In this document: piece after piece, positions 25,687-34,929 of the stretch | How positions within the stretch are numbered: the first letter of the stretch is position 1 | Layout: each line of letters starts with the position of its first letter | The notes under the pieces: model-generated | What the model was told of the DNA's origin: nothing | The model's database searches: none | Seen by the model: the letters and a program-made list of their open reading frames with translations, nothing else | DNA from: Sphingobacterium siyangense | GTDB taxonomy: Bacteria > Bacteroidota > Bacteroidia > Sphingobacteriales > Sphingobacteriaceae | Assembly (NCBI RefSeq): GCF_007830445.1 | Contig: NZ_VLKR01000019.1 | Span: 62,001-126,000, forward strand | Length of the DNA: 64,000 bases | Direction: 5' to 3' | Position numbers and translations under genes: made by a program

Positions 25687-26883
25687 TTATTGTTTTAATA
25701 ACCATTCGACTGTCTTTACCTTTATATTATCCTCCATAGCATAATCGACAGCTTTTTTATCCATTATATTTTCCAATTGAGGATCGATTCCTTCACCGAC
25801 AAGATATTTTACTTTTTTATAAAGGTCTCGGGCTCTATTTTCATCGTAATTGAGGTTTACTTGACAAATTTTATGCAATAGTGTATTACCCTCGTTATCC
25901 GCATAACTGAGGTCTAGATATCCTTTGTCCATAATTTCCTGTACAACTAGGACTGATTTTTCTGCTAGCCAATCTACGCCTGTTTTTTCTTTCTGATACC
26001 AAAGTGATGCAGCTGTCAAATCTGCCCCATGTTCCAAAAGTAAGATCAGCACACTCAGATTAGTCTCGCTATCCGTATGCATCATGCGAAGGAATGCATT
26101 GAGTAGGTTTTCTCCTTGTTTATTGACGCTATGAAAATCTGGACTTCCATAATTGAGAAGGGGAACGAGCAGATCTGGATTAAAATGCCTTACTGCTGCA
26201 TAATAAAATGAACTTTCGCCATGCCAATCCTTTAGCCCTGGATCTGCTCCCGCATTGAGTAATTTAATCACAACATCAGTTTTCAATGTATCAACAGCCA
26301 TGTGCAGGGCTGTTTTTTGTTCAACATTGCCGATATTCGGGTCTAAACCTTCAACCAACAGCCAGTCTACGAGCTCGCTAATACGTTCATTGGACTGCAT
26401 ACGTAGACTACAAACTTTAAAAAGCAACGTTTGTCCATACTGATCCATCCGCTGCAGGTCGGCACCTGCCTCAAAAATAAGTTTTAAGAAAGAAATAGCC
26501 ACATTTTCCTGTAATGCATATTCAAATAGAGTAATACCACCTACTTCTTCGTTGATATCATCTATCTGTGCTAAATAGCCTTTCATCCAAATTAAATGGA
26601 CTTTAAGCTGCACTTCGGATGCAATCTGAGGTTTGAATAGCGTATTAATCACGGATGTGCTAAAACGATCATAATCGTATAGATCAGTTGAGATTAGTCC
26701 TTTTTTTACAAAATGGTCCAAGACTCCGTAATGCTGGGCTCTAATCAATTGGCTAACTAAACTATTCAATTCGTAATCGTGAAAGTCAACTCTACTATTT
26801 GCTGCTGCAACAATCCGTTCCATCTCCGCGATTTCACCTTTACGTGAAAATTCAGCAAGCGTCCTTAATTCATTATTTGTCAT
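25687..26883 (-). CDS. Ankyrin-repeat protein
   Basis: The 398-residue cytosolic protein is made of degenerate ankyrin repeats from about residue 75 onward. The best conserved are GITLFEYALQENVAISFLKL, QKTALHMAVDTLKTDVVIKL, GESSFYYAAVRHFNPDLLVP and GNTLLHKICQVNLNYDENRA. The first 75 residues look like a capping helical region with few matches to the repeat pattern (TLAEFSRKGEIAEMERIVAA). There is no SHOCT tail. It is upstream of the ankyrin/SHOCT gene with 19 bp between them. The two are probably ancient duplicates that now differ. The ATG follows a 328-bp gap that contains a large hairpin. No function can be assigned beyond protein binding. Confidence 0.9.
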   Translation of the reverse strand: MTNNELRTLAEFSRKGEIAEMERIVAAANSRVDFHDYELNSLVSQLIRAQHYGVLDHFVKKGLISTDLYDYDRFSTSVINTLFKPQIASEVQLKVHLIWMKGYLAQIDDINEEVGGITLFEYALQENVAISFLKLIFEAGADLQRMDQYGQTLLFKVCSLRMQSNERISELVDWLLVEGLDPNIGNVEQKTALHMAVDTLKTDVVIKLLNAGADPGLKDWHGESSFYYAAVRHFNPDLLVPLLNYGSPDFHSVNKQGENLLNAFLRMMHTDSETNLSVLILLLEHGADLTAASLWYQKEKTGVDWLAEKSVLVVQEIMDKGYLDLSYADNEGNTLLHKICQVNLNYDENRARDLYKKVKYLVGEGIDPQLENIMDKKAVDYAMEDNIKVKTVEWLLKQ

Positions 26884-27211
26884 TTTTTACTTCTGTTAGT
26901 CTAAAGAAAAGAAATCCGCATGATTAAATTGAAAACGATTTAACTAGAAAAATAGTATAACAGGCACTTGATAGTAACAACAGAATCACCATAAGCCTTT
27001 AAACTGCAGGAATATAAAAAAGTTACTCCGGAAAATGGAGTGGCCTTCAACTATATCAGATTGAAAGTTAGTCTATAATTGATTTATGCCAAAGGTCTGT
27101 AACAGGATGTATCCTGTCACAGACCTTTGGCATATAATTCTGCAATAGCGGATGAAGTTGAACGATTAGCCTTAGGCTGATGCGTTAAATTTTTCCAAAG
27201 CGATCTTCTAA
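26884..27211. other. 328-bp gap upstream of the ankyrin genes
   Basis: There is no open reading frame of note. It contains the large hairpin at 27085-27134 and part of a second hairpin at 27195-27228 that overlaps the GH2 stop codon. The stretch from 26884 to 27080 is AT-rich and may hold the promoter of the ankyrin pair, but I see no exact TAnnTTTG box close to the start. Confidence 0.6.
27085..27134. repeat. 50-base near-perfect hairpin
   Basis: Sixteen bases (27085-27100, core GCCAAAGGTCTGT) pair with 27119-27134, then after one A/C mismatch ACAGGA pairs with TCCTGT across a TGTA loop. No T tract follows on either strand. It may be a terminator without U tract, an RNA-stabilising structure, or a dispersed palindromic repeat. 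Confidence 0.7.
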
Positions 27212-27228
27212 CTAATAGATCGCCTTGG
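27195..27228 (-). terminator. Stem-loop over the GH2 stop codon
   Basis: On the minus strand a 12-bp stem (CCAAGGCGATCT with AGATCGCTTTGG, one G-U) encloses a ten-base loop that contains the TAG stop. Five As, not Ts, follow, so it is more likely a 3'-end RNA structure than a strong terminator. Confidence 0.4.
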
Positions 27229-29995
27229 GTTCGGATTTTTCTTGCGCTTCTTTGTAGCGCAACACCTGCGATAGAATCGCTGGATTTTCGATCACTTTAG
27301 GCCTAAACTTTGTACTGTTCATATACGTTAAGATGGAGCTCAACAGCTGTCTTGCCACGGGTCTGTTGGCTAGATCCGCCTCCAGATCAAACGAAGCGAT
27401 CATCAGCTTGCCTGATCCTACCGTCCCTTCAAAAAGAGATGCTAATCTTCTATTATTGGCAAAGTTATCAATGAGCTCTACAACTGCATGTCCACCTTTG
27501 ACCTGATCCGTAATCATCGTAGTCGATTTAATTTGGAGATCCCACCATTGCCAATCTGTATGATTATCTGTTGGGAAATCGGCAAATACAGGATGTTTAG
27601 GGTCACAAAGCAAGCCCATTGTACCGGCCTGTTTTGGAAAATGTACCGGGCTCCAAAAAACAGGAACGAACTTCCCTTCAATACCGTTTATTTTCTTCCA
27701 ATCGGGATTTAAAAGTACTTTTTTCCCTTCTTTCAGCAAGCGCATTGCTTCCCCCAATTCGCGCGTATAGCTGACTTCCCCAAAATTAACGGCTACCTTT
27801 TGAGGATACACCCAAATATTCCAATGGTTTTCGTACGAAGTACCCTCAAGTTTAAGTTGAATCGTCAATTTCTTCGCCTGTCTAATTGTTTGTAATGGTA
27901 CTTCTAAATGCCCCACATTGCCTTGATGTCCCTTTCCAATGGTTGACTGAAAATGTCCCTGTGCGATTATTTTTCCTGCATCTTTCAGGAACCAACTAAT
28001 CCCCTGATCCTTCAAAATCTCCTGTCCATAATTACTCACATCTATAGAAGCTTTGAACGTTTCATCGTTGGTATATACAGCTTTCGCAAACTGGAGCAAA
28101 GGCACTACTGGAGCGCTAAATTGTCGAAATTCTGCCGCTGAGAGAATATGTTTGCTGTCCCAAAAAGCATCTAATAAGCCTACCAATGCCGTTCCCTGAC
28201 CAGGGAAATCGTGAAGATCAAGGAGCTGATAACCACTGATACCCGGTGTCTTCAACGCTCTTTCCATCTCCTCTTTGTACAGCATAGCTGCCAATTTTCC
28301 TGAGGACATCGTATATGCGCTGGCCTTATGTAATAATCCTTTTTGTTTTAGATCTTCTGCTACAGAAATGAAGTTTAGCGGTTTTAAAACACCTTTATAT
28401 TTTTTGATTTCGGCGAGATTGGGATAGACAGCATATTGTCCAATTTCATGCGTCACGACCGGAATCGAAATTCCTTCCAAAGAATTGCTGTAATTTTTAT
28501 TGAATGTGGGTACTTCGCTATTAAATACACCTTGTCCCCGTACCCAGCCCTTAGCTGTCCACTGGGTAATCAGATAATCATCATAAGGTTCTTCCTTCAC
28601 ACCATGCCCTTGCTGGAATGTAAAAGAAGTTGCCGTATAAAGATGCCGTCTGTCTTTCTGCTTTAGGTGTTTTACCAAAGTATTCAGCGCATTGAAATCA
28701 CCACTCAACTCATTACCCATACTCCAAAAACAAAAGGACGGATGATTTCCGTAAGTCTGCATTATTCGATCGGCCTCTTCATAGAGAAAATTCATCACTC
28801 CTTCATCTTTACCAATATTATTCTCCCAAATTGGCAACTCAATTTGAAGATAGAATCCCAATTCGTCGGCAACAGCAAAGGCCGCCTCCGGAGGACACCA
28901 TGAATGAAACCGGAGATGATTTAGCCCCCATTCGCGCGCTGTCAGAAAGACTTTCCGCCAACCGGCCTTATCCATTGGTGGATGTCCCGTTAACGGGAAA
29001 ATACTGCATTCCAATGTTCCTCTCAAAAACAAAGGCTCGCCATTGACTTTTAGGATAGTCCCATCAGTAGAAAGCTCACGCATACCTATTGAGGTATGCA
29101 ACGTTGATACGGCATCTGCGGCTTTCAATTCCAGACCGATGTCGTACAAATGCGGTGAAAATTCGCTCCAAAGTTTCAGTTTGTCACCAAGAAGGTAGTT
29201 TAGGTTTATCGTTGAATCCCCTTGCGAGAGCTGAAAGGTTTTTTCAACTGGAGGCAGGGAACCCCTATTGTCTTTTACCGCTATTTTCAGTTTACCGACA
29301 ACGCCCTTTGCTAGTTTATTACGGAGATTGATCTGCAGATTGATTTCCTTCTTCGCTAGATTAGGACTCGCATACACAGACTTCAGACGTACCGCATCGT
29401 AGGCCTGAATAGCAATCTTTCCAAGCATGCCATTCCAAATAATTTGGGTGTGATCGGTATAAGCATGCGCCATATCATCAACGCTAATTGGAAGCTTCTT
29501 CCTGTTATCTATGCGGATTGTCAACCGATGCTTCTTTCCTGTTTTCAGTAGGGAACTTAAGTCAAACTCATGCGGACTGACAAGGCTACGTTGCTTTTGT
29601 ACTACTGCTATCCCGTCGATCCAAACCATAGACTCCCAAAGAACACGCTCGAGGGTTAAGATCATCTCCTTACCTGCCCAACCTGCCGGGATTGAAAGTT
29701 CCCGTGTATACCATGCTGCCCCCACATAACGATGTGCTCGCGTTAGATGCGAAAGCTGAGGTTTGGCAAGAGCAGGTGTCAACGTATTTACGGTTCCTAA
29801 ACTCGCATCATCAGTTGTTCCTGGTAATCTGATCGATGTTTCGAACGATTTACCAGCCCAACCATGCTCGATACCGACATCTTCGGGATCAAGCCGAACT
29901 TTCCACTCTCCTGCAAGATCAAGGCGATTTAGTCCATCTGCCCAGACCGTATAACTTTGAAATAGAACGACGAATACAATGATATAGCGATACAT
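27212..29995 (-). CDS. Glycoside hydrolase family 2 enzyme, exported
   Basis: GH2 enzymes remove terminal beta-linked sugars (galactose, glucuronate, mannose) by a retaining mechanism. The 927-residue protein has a signal peptide (MYRYIIVFVVLFQSYTVWAD). A sugar-binding jelly-roll follows at about 25-200 (LAGEWKVRLDP, AAWYTRELSIPAGW, ERVLWESMVWIDG), then an immunoglobulin-like domain, and a TIM barrel from about 312. The barrel has VNGEPLFLRGTLE, SMGNELSG with the acid/base Glu429, and VTHEIGQY with the nucleophile Glu517. The last 300 residues form a further beta-sandwich and a glutamine-amidotransferase-like region seen in long GH2 members. It lies 6 bp after the DUF5107 gene and is likely in the operon of the broken sugar transporter. 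The exact sugar is not readable; the loop sequence near E429 differs from the LacZ type. Confidence 0.92.
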   Translation of the reverse strand: MYRYIIVFVVLFQSYTVWADGLNRLDLAGEWKVRLDPEDVGIEHGWAGKSFETSIRLPGTTDDASLGTVNTLTPALAKPQLSHLTRAHRYVGAAWYTRELSIPAGWAGKEMILTLERVLWESMVWIDGIAVVQKQRSLVSPHEFDLSSLLKTGKKHRLTIRIDNRKKLPISVDDMAHAYTDHTQIIWNGMLGKIAIQAYDAVRLKSVYASPNLAKKEINLQINLRNKLAKGVVGKLKIAVKDNRGSLPPVEKTFQLSQGDSTINLNYLLGDKLKLWSEFSPHLYDIGLELKAADAVSTLHTSIGMRELSTDGTILKVNGEPLFLRGTLECSIFPLTGHPPMDKAGWRKVFLTAREWGLNHLRFHSWCPPEAAFAVADELGFYLQIELPIWENNIGKDEGVMNFLYEEADRIMQTYGNHPSFCFWSMGNELSGDFNALNTLVKHLKQKDRRHLYTATSFTFQQGHGVKEEPYDDYLITQWTAKGWVRGQGVFNSEVPTFNKNYSNSLEGISIPVVTHEIGQYAVYPNLAEIKKYKGVLKPLNFISVAEDLKQKGLLHKASAYTMSSGKLAAMLYKEEMERALKTPGISGYQLLDLHDFPGQGTALVGLLDAFWDSKHILSAAEFRQFSAPVVPLLQFAKAVYTNDETFKASIDVSNYGQEILKDQGISWFLKDAGKIIAQGHFQSTIGKGHQGNVGHLEVPLQTIRQAKKLTIQLKLEGTSYENHWNIWVYPQKVAVNFGEVSYTRELGEAMRLLKEGKKVLLNPDWKKINGIEGKFVPVFWSPVHFPKQAGTMGLLCDPKHPVFADFPTDNHTDWQWWDLQIKSTTMITDQVKGGHAVVELIDNFANNRRLASLFEGTVGSGKLMIASFDLEADLANRPVARQLLSSILTYMNSTKFRPKVIENPAILSQVLRYKEAQEKSEPKAIY

Positions 29996-30001
29996 ACTGA
30001 A

Positions 30002-33000
30002 TTAACTCTTTAAAGAAGTTTCACCTAAGAAAGAACACATAATAGCCTGGCTCCCTTGGTGATTGGGATCCAACTGCTGGACTTGTGCTAAATAATGCAT
30101 TGCCAAAGCACGATCTCCATTCCCCAAATACCCCAATCCCATGACATACAAACAATGTATTTTATTCTTATGATCCAGATCTTCCTCCCAAATATCCATA
30201 TCAGGCAAGGAAACTGCAAAATAATCTATTTTAAAGGGCTTGTCAATAAATAACTTTCCATGATCTATTAAACATTGAAAACGTTGTTCAGCTCGCACTG
30301 GATCACCAAGCTCATGCCAAGCTAAACCTTGATAAAATATCTTATCTGGTTGTGGATCATTATAGAAAAGGGCCTGCTGGGGTTCATCAACACCTTCTGT
30401 TGCTTTATGGAAATAAACTTCAGCTTCTTCGTCCATACCCAATAAACGATAGACGAGTCCTTTATAATAGTGAACATCGTTTTCTTCCATTGTAATCAGC
30501 TTACCTTCACCAAGGTTATGTGGATAATAATCAAGCGCCTTTAGCAAGGAAAGCGCCTGTTGCAGTTCATTTTGCAGTATCGATTTTTTGGCCAATTCGA
30601 GCTGACATATCGTGTATTGACGAGAGACCTTACCTTCCCCTCCTTCCCAGGGCTTAAACTGCCGGGAAGCAAGCAACGTTTTCGCGCTCTCATATTCACC
30701 CAAGAGATTAAATAGGGTGATCCGCTCCAAGAATAGATCATCTCTAAGCGTCACCAAATCCGGATATCGATCGAGCAGGGCCAACCTTTCTTTGTAAGAG
30801 CGTCCCTCCTTCTTGTAGAGCTGATGAAGCTCCATGAGTAAACGTGCATCAGTTTCATCCAATGAAAATGCGCTCTCCAATAGGGGCAAGGCTTCTTTCT
30901 TCTTGTCTATACGATTATAATAAGCTAAGGCCAAATTACGATAAACGGTAGGAAACTGTCCATCCAATTTGATAGCATGCTCCCAACAGTCAACAGCATC
31001 CTGATGCTGCCTTTTACCATACCAAAGATTGCCCAAATAATACGAGGCCTTTGCGTCAGCACTATTTAAAACTATGGCATGTCGGAGAATTGCAATCTCT
31101 TCCAAACGATTTGGAAAACAATAAGTCGGATCCATAACGACGGCTTGATCACAATACGTTTTCGCCTTGTCATGCAAGCCGAGATGAGTCGCGAAATAAC
31201 CGAGTGTATAATATACCATAGGGTAAACTAAGGTTACGTCTTCAATGGTTTTTTCCAGGAGTAAAGATGCTTCTTCATATAGACCAGCATGAGCAAAATC
31301 CAATGCATACTCCATCACGCTATGAATATTAACCTGCGCTAAATCGAGAATAGGAGAAAATATCGATTCTTCTTGTGTTAACAGGTACCATTCGAATCGA
31401 CATCCCATATTAAACGGATCCAATTCCATTGATTCTTGAGTACATGCCAAAGCGGCATCTTTTGCCCCGAGTTTTTTTAAAATAGAGGCCTTCAGCTGCC
31501 TTCCTTTATGGTGATACCAGTTTCTGCTCAATGAGTGATCTATTTTTTCCAAAGCAGCATTCCAATTGCCTCTCTTCGCATCAATTTGTGCCAAGCCAAA
31601 ATAGCCAGAATCCTTCCATGCGGCATTCCATGTTGCTTTGTAGAAAGCTGCATAAGCTCCATTCAGATCCCCAGATAGTTGCAGAGCTACACCAAGGTTG
31701 TAATAAGGTTCTCCATCATAAGGATTGGGATTACGCTCCGTAGCGCGAGCGACAGCGGTCTCAAAATAAGTAATAGACTCCTCTATCTTACCGTTCCGCA
31801 ACAAAAAAGCGCCCATTGCATTATTACATCTGATGTCGTTCGGTTCACGTCGCAGAGCCTCCTTATAATAGTCCAATGGATTGTAAGTTGCATGTCGGTA
31901 CTGCTCCAGATGCTGTCCTGTCAAAAACAATTCTTCGATAGAACAAATGTCTTCGGGCAGCAATGCTGCCTGTGCCGGTTTGGGTATATCTTCAGCATTC
32001 TTCGCCTGTTCTTGCTGGTAGACCAATATTTCATGGTTATTTTTATCATACACAGTCAATATGAGTTCGGTTGTTAGACTGTCCAATCCAGCAACACTTT
32101 GGGTATAAATATTCCGAGGAGAACAAGTCACTTGTTCGTCCAAATAGATTTTACCGGTTGTATTACGTAACAAAACACGTATATTTTCATACCTCCCTGT
32201 TGTATACAAGACAATGTGAGCAGTCTGCTCCCTAACCTCCATATTGAGCACCGCATCTTTTGTTGCATTTTTCACCTGTCCGACTTCTGCGTAAGGCATA
32301 AAATACTGAGACCAGGATTTCACTTCATAGGGTTGTAACCAAGCAAAATCAGGCTGATTATCTGTATATACACCAGCCATCAATTCAATATATGGCCCAT
32401 TTTCATCTGTCAGGTTTCTATCCCAAGCGACACCAAAGTCACCATTTCCCCAGGTCCACTGTTTTTTCCCCGGTGAAATGTGATGGTCGGCCACATGTAA
32501 CATCCCCGCATTGGTAGCACCGGCCTCATAGCCGCCAACGAAGTTGTATTTCGATTGAATGGCCATATAGGACGTCGGAACAGGAATATTCTTGTATTGT
32601 GCAATATCAACACCCGCCGAGTAATCGTACTTATAATAGGTCCCTGTAGCAATCGGGAAAGAAGAAACCTCTCGTTTTCCATGATCAAAAACGGCATTGA
32701 CATCGGGAGGGAATACGGAATAATAATCGTCATTCACAACAACAGCGTGATTGGCCCACCACAGAAAAGTTTGTGGCAATGCTGTCCGATTATATACTTG
32801 AACCTTGATTTCTAAATACGCTTTGTCGGGATGCAAAGTAAATCCCTGCATGGCCTTCATCCGAAACATACGCTCGATTTCGTTGCACCAAACCGTAATA
32901 CTTCCATCACTGTTGTGTTCAATTAGATGCTCTGTGGGCATAAATGTAGTCGGTCTATGATGCTGGGGCCAATTAAATTCAATCCCTCCGGAAATCCAAG

Positions 33001-33370
33001 GACCAGTGAGCCCAACCAAAGCGGGCTTGATAACTTCATTATAGTAAACGAAATGTCGTTCTCTAACTTTATCATAAGCCATATGAACCCGTCCACCTAA
33101 AGCTGGAAGAATCATCACCTTGATATATTCATTTTCAAGAAATAGCGCTTGATAGATCTTGTTTCGCTTTTGATCGCTAATTTTCTCTATGATCGGATAG
33201 GGATATACTACTCCCGAGCTACCTTGGTATACGCGCTTTTCGGCAAATATGGGATTCTTCTCCATCGTCCCAATCTCGTATGTCGGAATCGCAACCTGCT
33301 CCTCCCATGCTTTTACGATCCCTTTCTGGTCAACTGTTGATTTTATGAGGTAACGCGTCAATTCTGTCAT
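30002..33370 (-). CDS. DUF5107 domain protein with tetratricopeptide repeats
   Basis: The 1122-residue protein has no signal peptide, so it should be cytosolic. About residues 20-400 form a DUF5107 domain, a beta-sandwich reminiscent of galactose mutarotase-like folds, with LPALGGRVHMAYD, GPWISGGIEFNWPQHHRP, FLWWANHAVVVNDDY and WTWGNGDFGVAWDRN. About 480-1122 are tetratricopeptide repeats (IRCNNAMGAFLLRNGKIEES, PYYNLGVALQLSGDLNGAYA, ASYYLGNLWYGKRQHQDAVD). The family usually lies beside sugar transporters and glycosidases, as here, and its role is unknown. The conserved Gly-Gly-x-Glu-x-x-x-Pro-x-His-His core looks like a carbohydrate-binding or catalytic site; that is inference. It is 54 bp after the transporter gene and 6 bp before the GH2 gene. 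Confidence 0.88.
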   Translation of the reverse strand: MTELTRYLIKSTVDQKGIVKAWEEQVAIPTYEIGTMEKNPIFAEKRVYQGSSGVVYPYPIIEKISDQKRNKIYQALFLENEYIKVMILPALGGRVHMAYDKVRERHFVYYNEVIKPALVGLTGPWISGGIEFNWPQHHRPTTFMPTEHLIEHNSDGSITVWCNEIERMFRMKAMQGFTLHPDKAYLEIKVQVYNRTALPQTFLWWANHAVVVNDDYYSVFPPDVNAVFDHGKREVSSFPIATGTYYKYDYSAGVDIAQYKNIPVPTSYMAIQSKYNFVGGYEAGATNAGMLHVADHHISPGKKQWTWGNGDFGVAWDRNLTDENGPYIELMAGVYTDNQPDFAWLQPYEVKSWSQYFMPYAEVGQVKNATKDAVLNMEVREQTAHIVLYTTGRYENIRVLLRNTTGKIYLDEQVTCSPRNIYTQSVAGLDSLTTELILTVYDKNNHEILVYQQEQAKNAEDIPKPAQAALLPEDICSIEELFLTGQHLEQYRHATYNPLDYYKEALRREPNDIRCNNAMGAFLLRNGKIEESITYFETAVARATERNPNPYDGEPYYNLGVALQLSGDLNGAYAAFYKATWNAAWKDSGYFGLAQIDAKRGNWNAALEKIDHSLSRNWYHHKGRQLKASILKKLGAKDAALACTQESMELDPFNMGCRFEWYLLTQEESIFSPILDLAQVNIHSVMEYALDFAHAGLYEEASLLLEKTIEDVTLVYPMVYYTLGYFATHLGLHDKAKTYCDQAVVMDPTYCFPNRLEEIAILRHAIVLNSADAKASYYLGNLWYGKRQHQDAVDCWEHAIKLDGQFPTVYRNLALAYYNRIDKKKEALPLLESAFSLDETDARLLMELHQLYKKEGRSYKERLALLDRYPDLVTLRDDLFLERITLFNLLGEYESAKTLLASRQFKPWEGGEGKVSRQYTICQLELAKKSILQNELQQALSLLKALDYYPHNLGEGKLITMEENDVHYYKGLVYRLLGMDEEAEVYFHKATEGVDEPQQALFYNDPQPDKIFYQGLAWHELGDPVRAEQRFQCLIDHGKLFIDKPFKIDYFAVSLPDMDIWEEDLDHKNKIHCLYVMGLGYLGNGDRALAMHYLAQVQQLDPNHQGSQAIMCSFLGETSLKS

Positions 33371-33424
33371 TTTCTTAATACGCTAATAGGTTTATATAGG
33401 TCGAGTTGATTATCCTAGTGCCAA

Positions 33425-34800
33425 TTATCCTTCCAGTTCTTGTTCAATTTCTTCTAAGCTTTTTCCTTTGGTCTCTTTCAGTCGGCTCCATAGAAACAGA
33501 TAACCGATAAAACAGACTCCACCATACAGCCAGAATGTACCAGCTGCGCCCATATTTTGATTCAGTAAAGGAAAAGTATAAGTGAGCACAAAACATGCAA
33601 TCCATAGTAATGATGTCGCGATCGCCATCGCCTGCGCCCTTGCAGCGGTAGGAAATATTTCGGCAATGATTACCCAAGTAACAGGTGCCAAAGTCATCGC
33701 ATACACCGCAATTCCGGCTAACACAAGGAGAAGCACGAAAATGCCACTGCAATTGAAATAATAACAAGCCCCTAGGGCAATATAAATCACAAAAAGCCCT
33801 GCTGATCCGAAGAGCATCAATGCACGGCGACCAATTCGATCGACCAGATACATGCCGATGAATGTAAAAATTACATTGATCACTCCAGTGATAATAATAT
33901 TGAAAAGCATCCCCGAAACTGTATATCCGGCAGCCGTAAAAATTTCTTGGGCATAATTAAAAATAACATTAATCCCACACCACTGCTGAAAGACCGCAAT
34001 AAAACTCCCGAGCAACAACAACCGAAGCAACTTGCCCTGAAATAAATTTCTTTTTCGGGCTTTACCCTGATTTAGTTCAGCCGCCTCGGCAATAGATTGA
34101 ATGTTTTCTGCTGCATATTCATCTCCACCCATGCGTAAAAACACACGCTTTGCCTGTTCGTGCTTCCCTTTCGAATACAACCAACGGGGGCTTTCGGGAA
34201 TCAGGAAAAGCAGCACCAAAAAAACGACTGCTGGGATCGCTCCTGCCCAAAACATCCATCTCCAACCCTCTTGCCCATTCCAGGTTTCTAGAATAGATTC
34301 TCCAGCTAAAACCGGCTTAGCAATAAGCCAATTGACCACTTGCGCTGCAAGTATGCCCAGTACAATGGTTAATTGATTGACAGATACAAATTTTCCCCGA
34401 CTTTCTGCAGGGGCGATTTCCGCGATATACATCGGAGCCAATTGGAGGCTACACCAATACCTATCCCGCCCAAAATCCGATAAATAATAAAGGTGTCAAG
34501 TTCGGACGCCATGCCGGTTCCCAATGCAGAAATTATAAATAAAATTGCGGCTGTATAAATCAGTGGTTTTCGACCATAGCGATCTGCCAATCCTCCCGAG
34601 AGCAGTACACCAACAAAGCTTCCCACAATCGCCGAAGACATGGCCCATCCTTGCAATGCGGGATCGGATTCCAAATGAAAATAAGCCTCATAAAATGGTT
34701 TTGCACCTCCAATAACTACCCAATCATATCCAAATAGAAATCCACCAATAGCAGCCACAAAAGTGATCAATAGCAGATAGGTCGTCGCAGTCTTTTGCAT
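33425..34800 (-). pseudogene. MFS sugar porter, broken by a one-base frameshift
   Basis: The two pieces together form a normal sugar-porter (about 458 residues). Piece one (34800 to about 34440) has the opening AAIGGFLFGYDWVVIGG and the loop GGLADRYGRKPLIY, and goes out of frame after GIGVASN. Piece two is open from about 34441 to 33425 and begins LAPMYIAEIAPAESRGKF; it holds PESPRWLYS, FQQWCGINVIFNYAQEI, VDRIGRR and the tail ETKGKSLEEIEQE. One lost T:A pair in the run at 34439-34444 (CCAATTGG where CCAAATTGG would restore the frame) explains the break. Family members import sugars by proton symport. It is the first gene of the DUF5107-GH2 operon. It may be a true mutation or a sequencing or assembly error, because the rest of both halves is intact. 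Confidence 0.88.
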
Positions 34801-34857
34801 AAGAGTTTACATATTTAGATTTACTTAGGTAAAAGTAATGGATTACTTGGGGAGAAT

Positions 34858-34885
34858 CATGTAAGTGAACACGATAAACATGTAA
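34858..34885. promoter_or_regulatory. Direct repeat, possible AraC-type binding site
   Basis: CATGTAA occurs at 34858-34864 and again at 34879-34885, exactly 21 bp apart (two helical turns), in the gap between the divergent transporter and AraC genes. Such direct repeats suit AraC-family proteins. No binding has been shown. Confidence 0.4.
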
Positions 34886-34929
34886 AATATTACTATTTTT
34901 ATAAGGATAACCAAAAACAAGCTCGATTT

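Noticed and set aside
24321-26883. A defence island or toxin-immunity system around the ankyrin genes
   Set aside because: There is no nuclease, toxin, protease or mobile gene next to them. The tRNA-Glu beside them could be an insertion site, but no integrase or repeat of the tRNA 3' end was seen.
34369-34800. Programmed ribosomal frameshift in the sugar porter
   Set aside because: There is no slippery heptamer or pseudoknot at the join, and this transporter family is not known to use frameshifting. A one-base loss explains it more simply.
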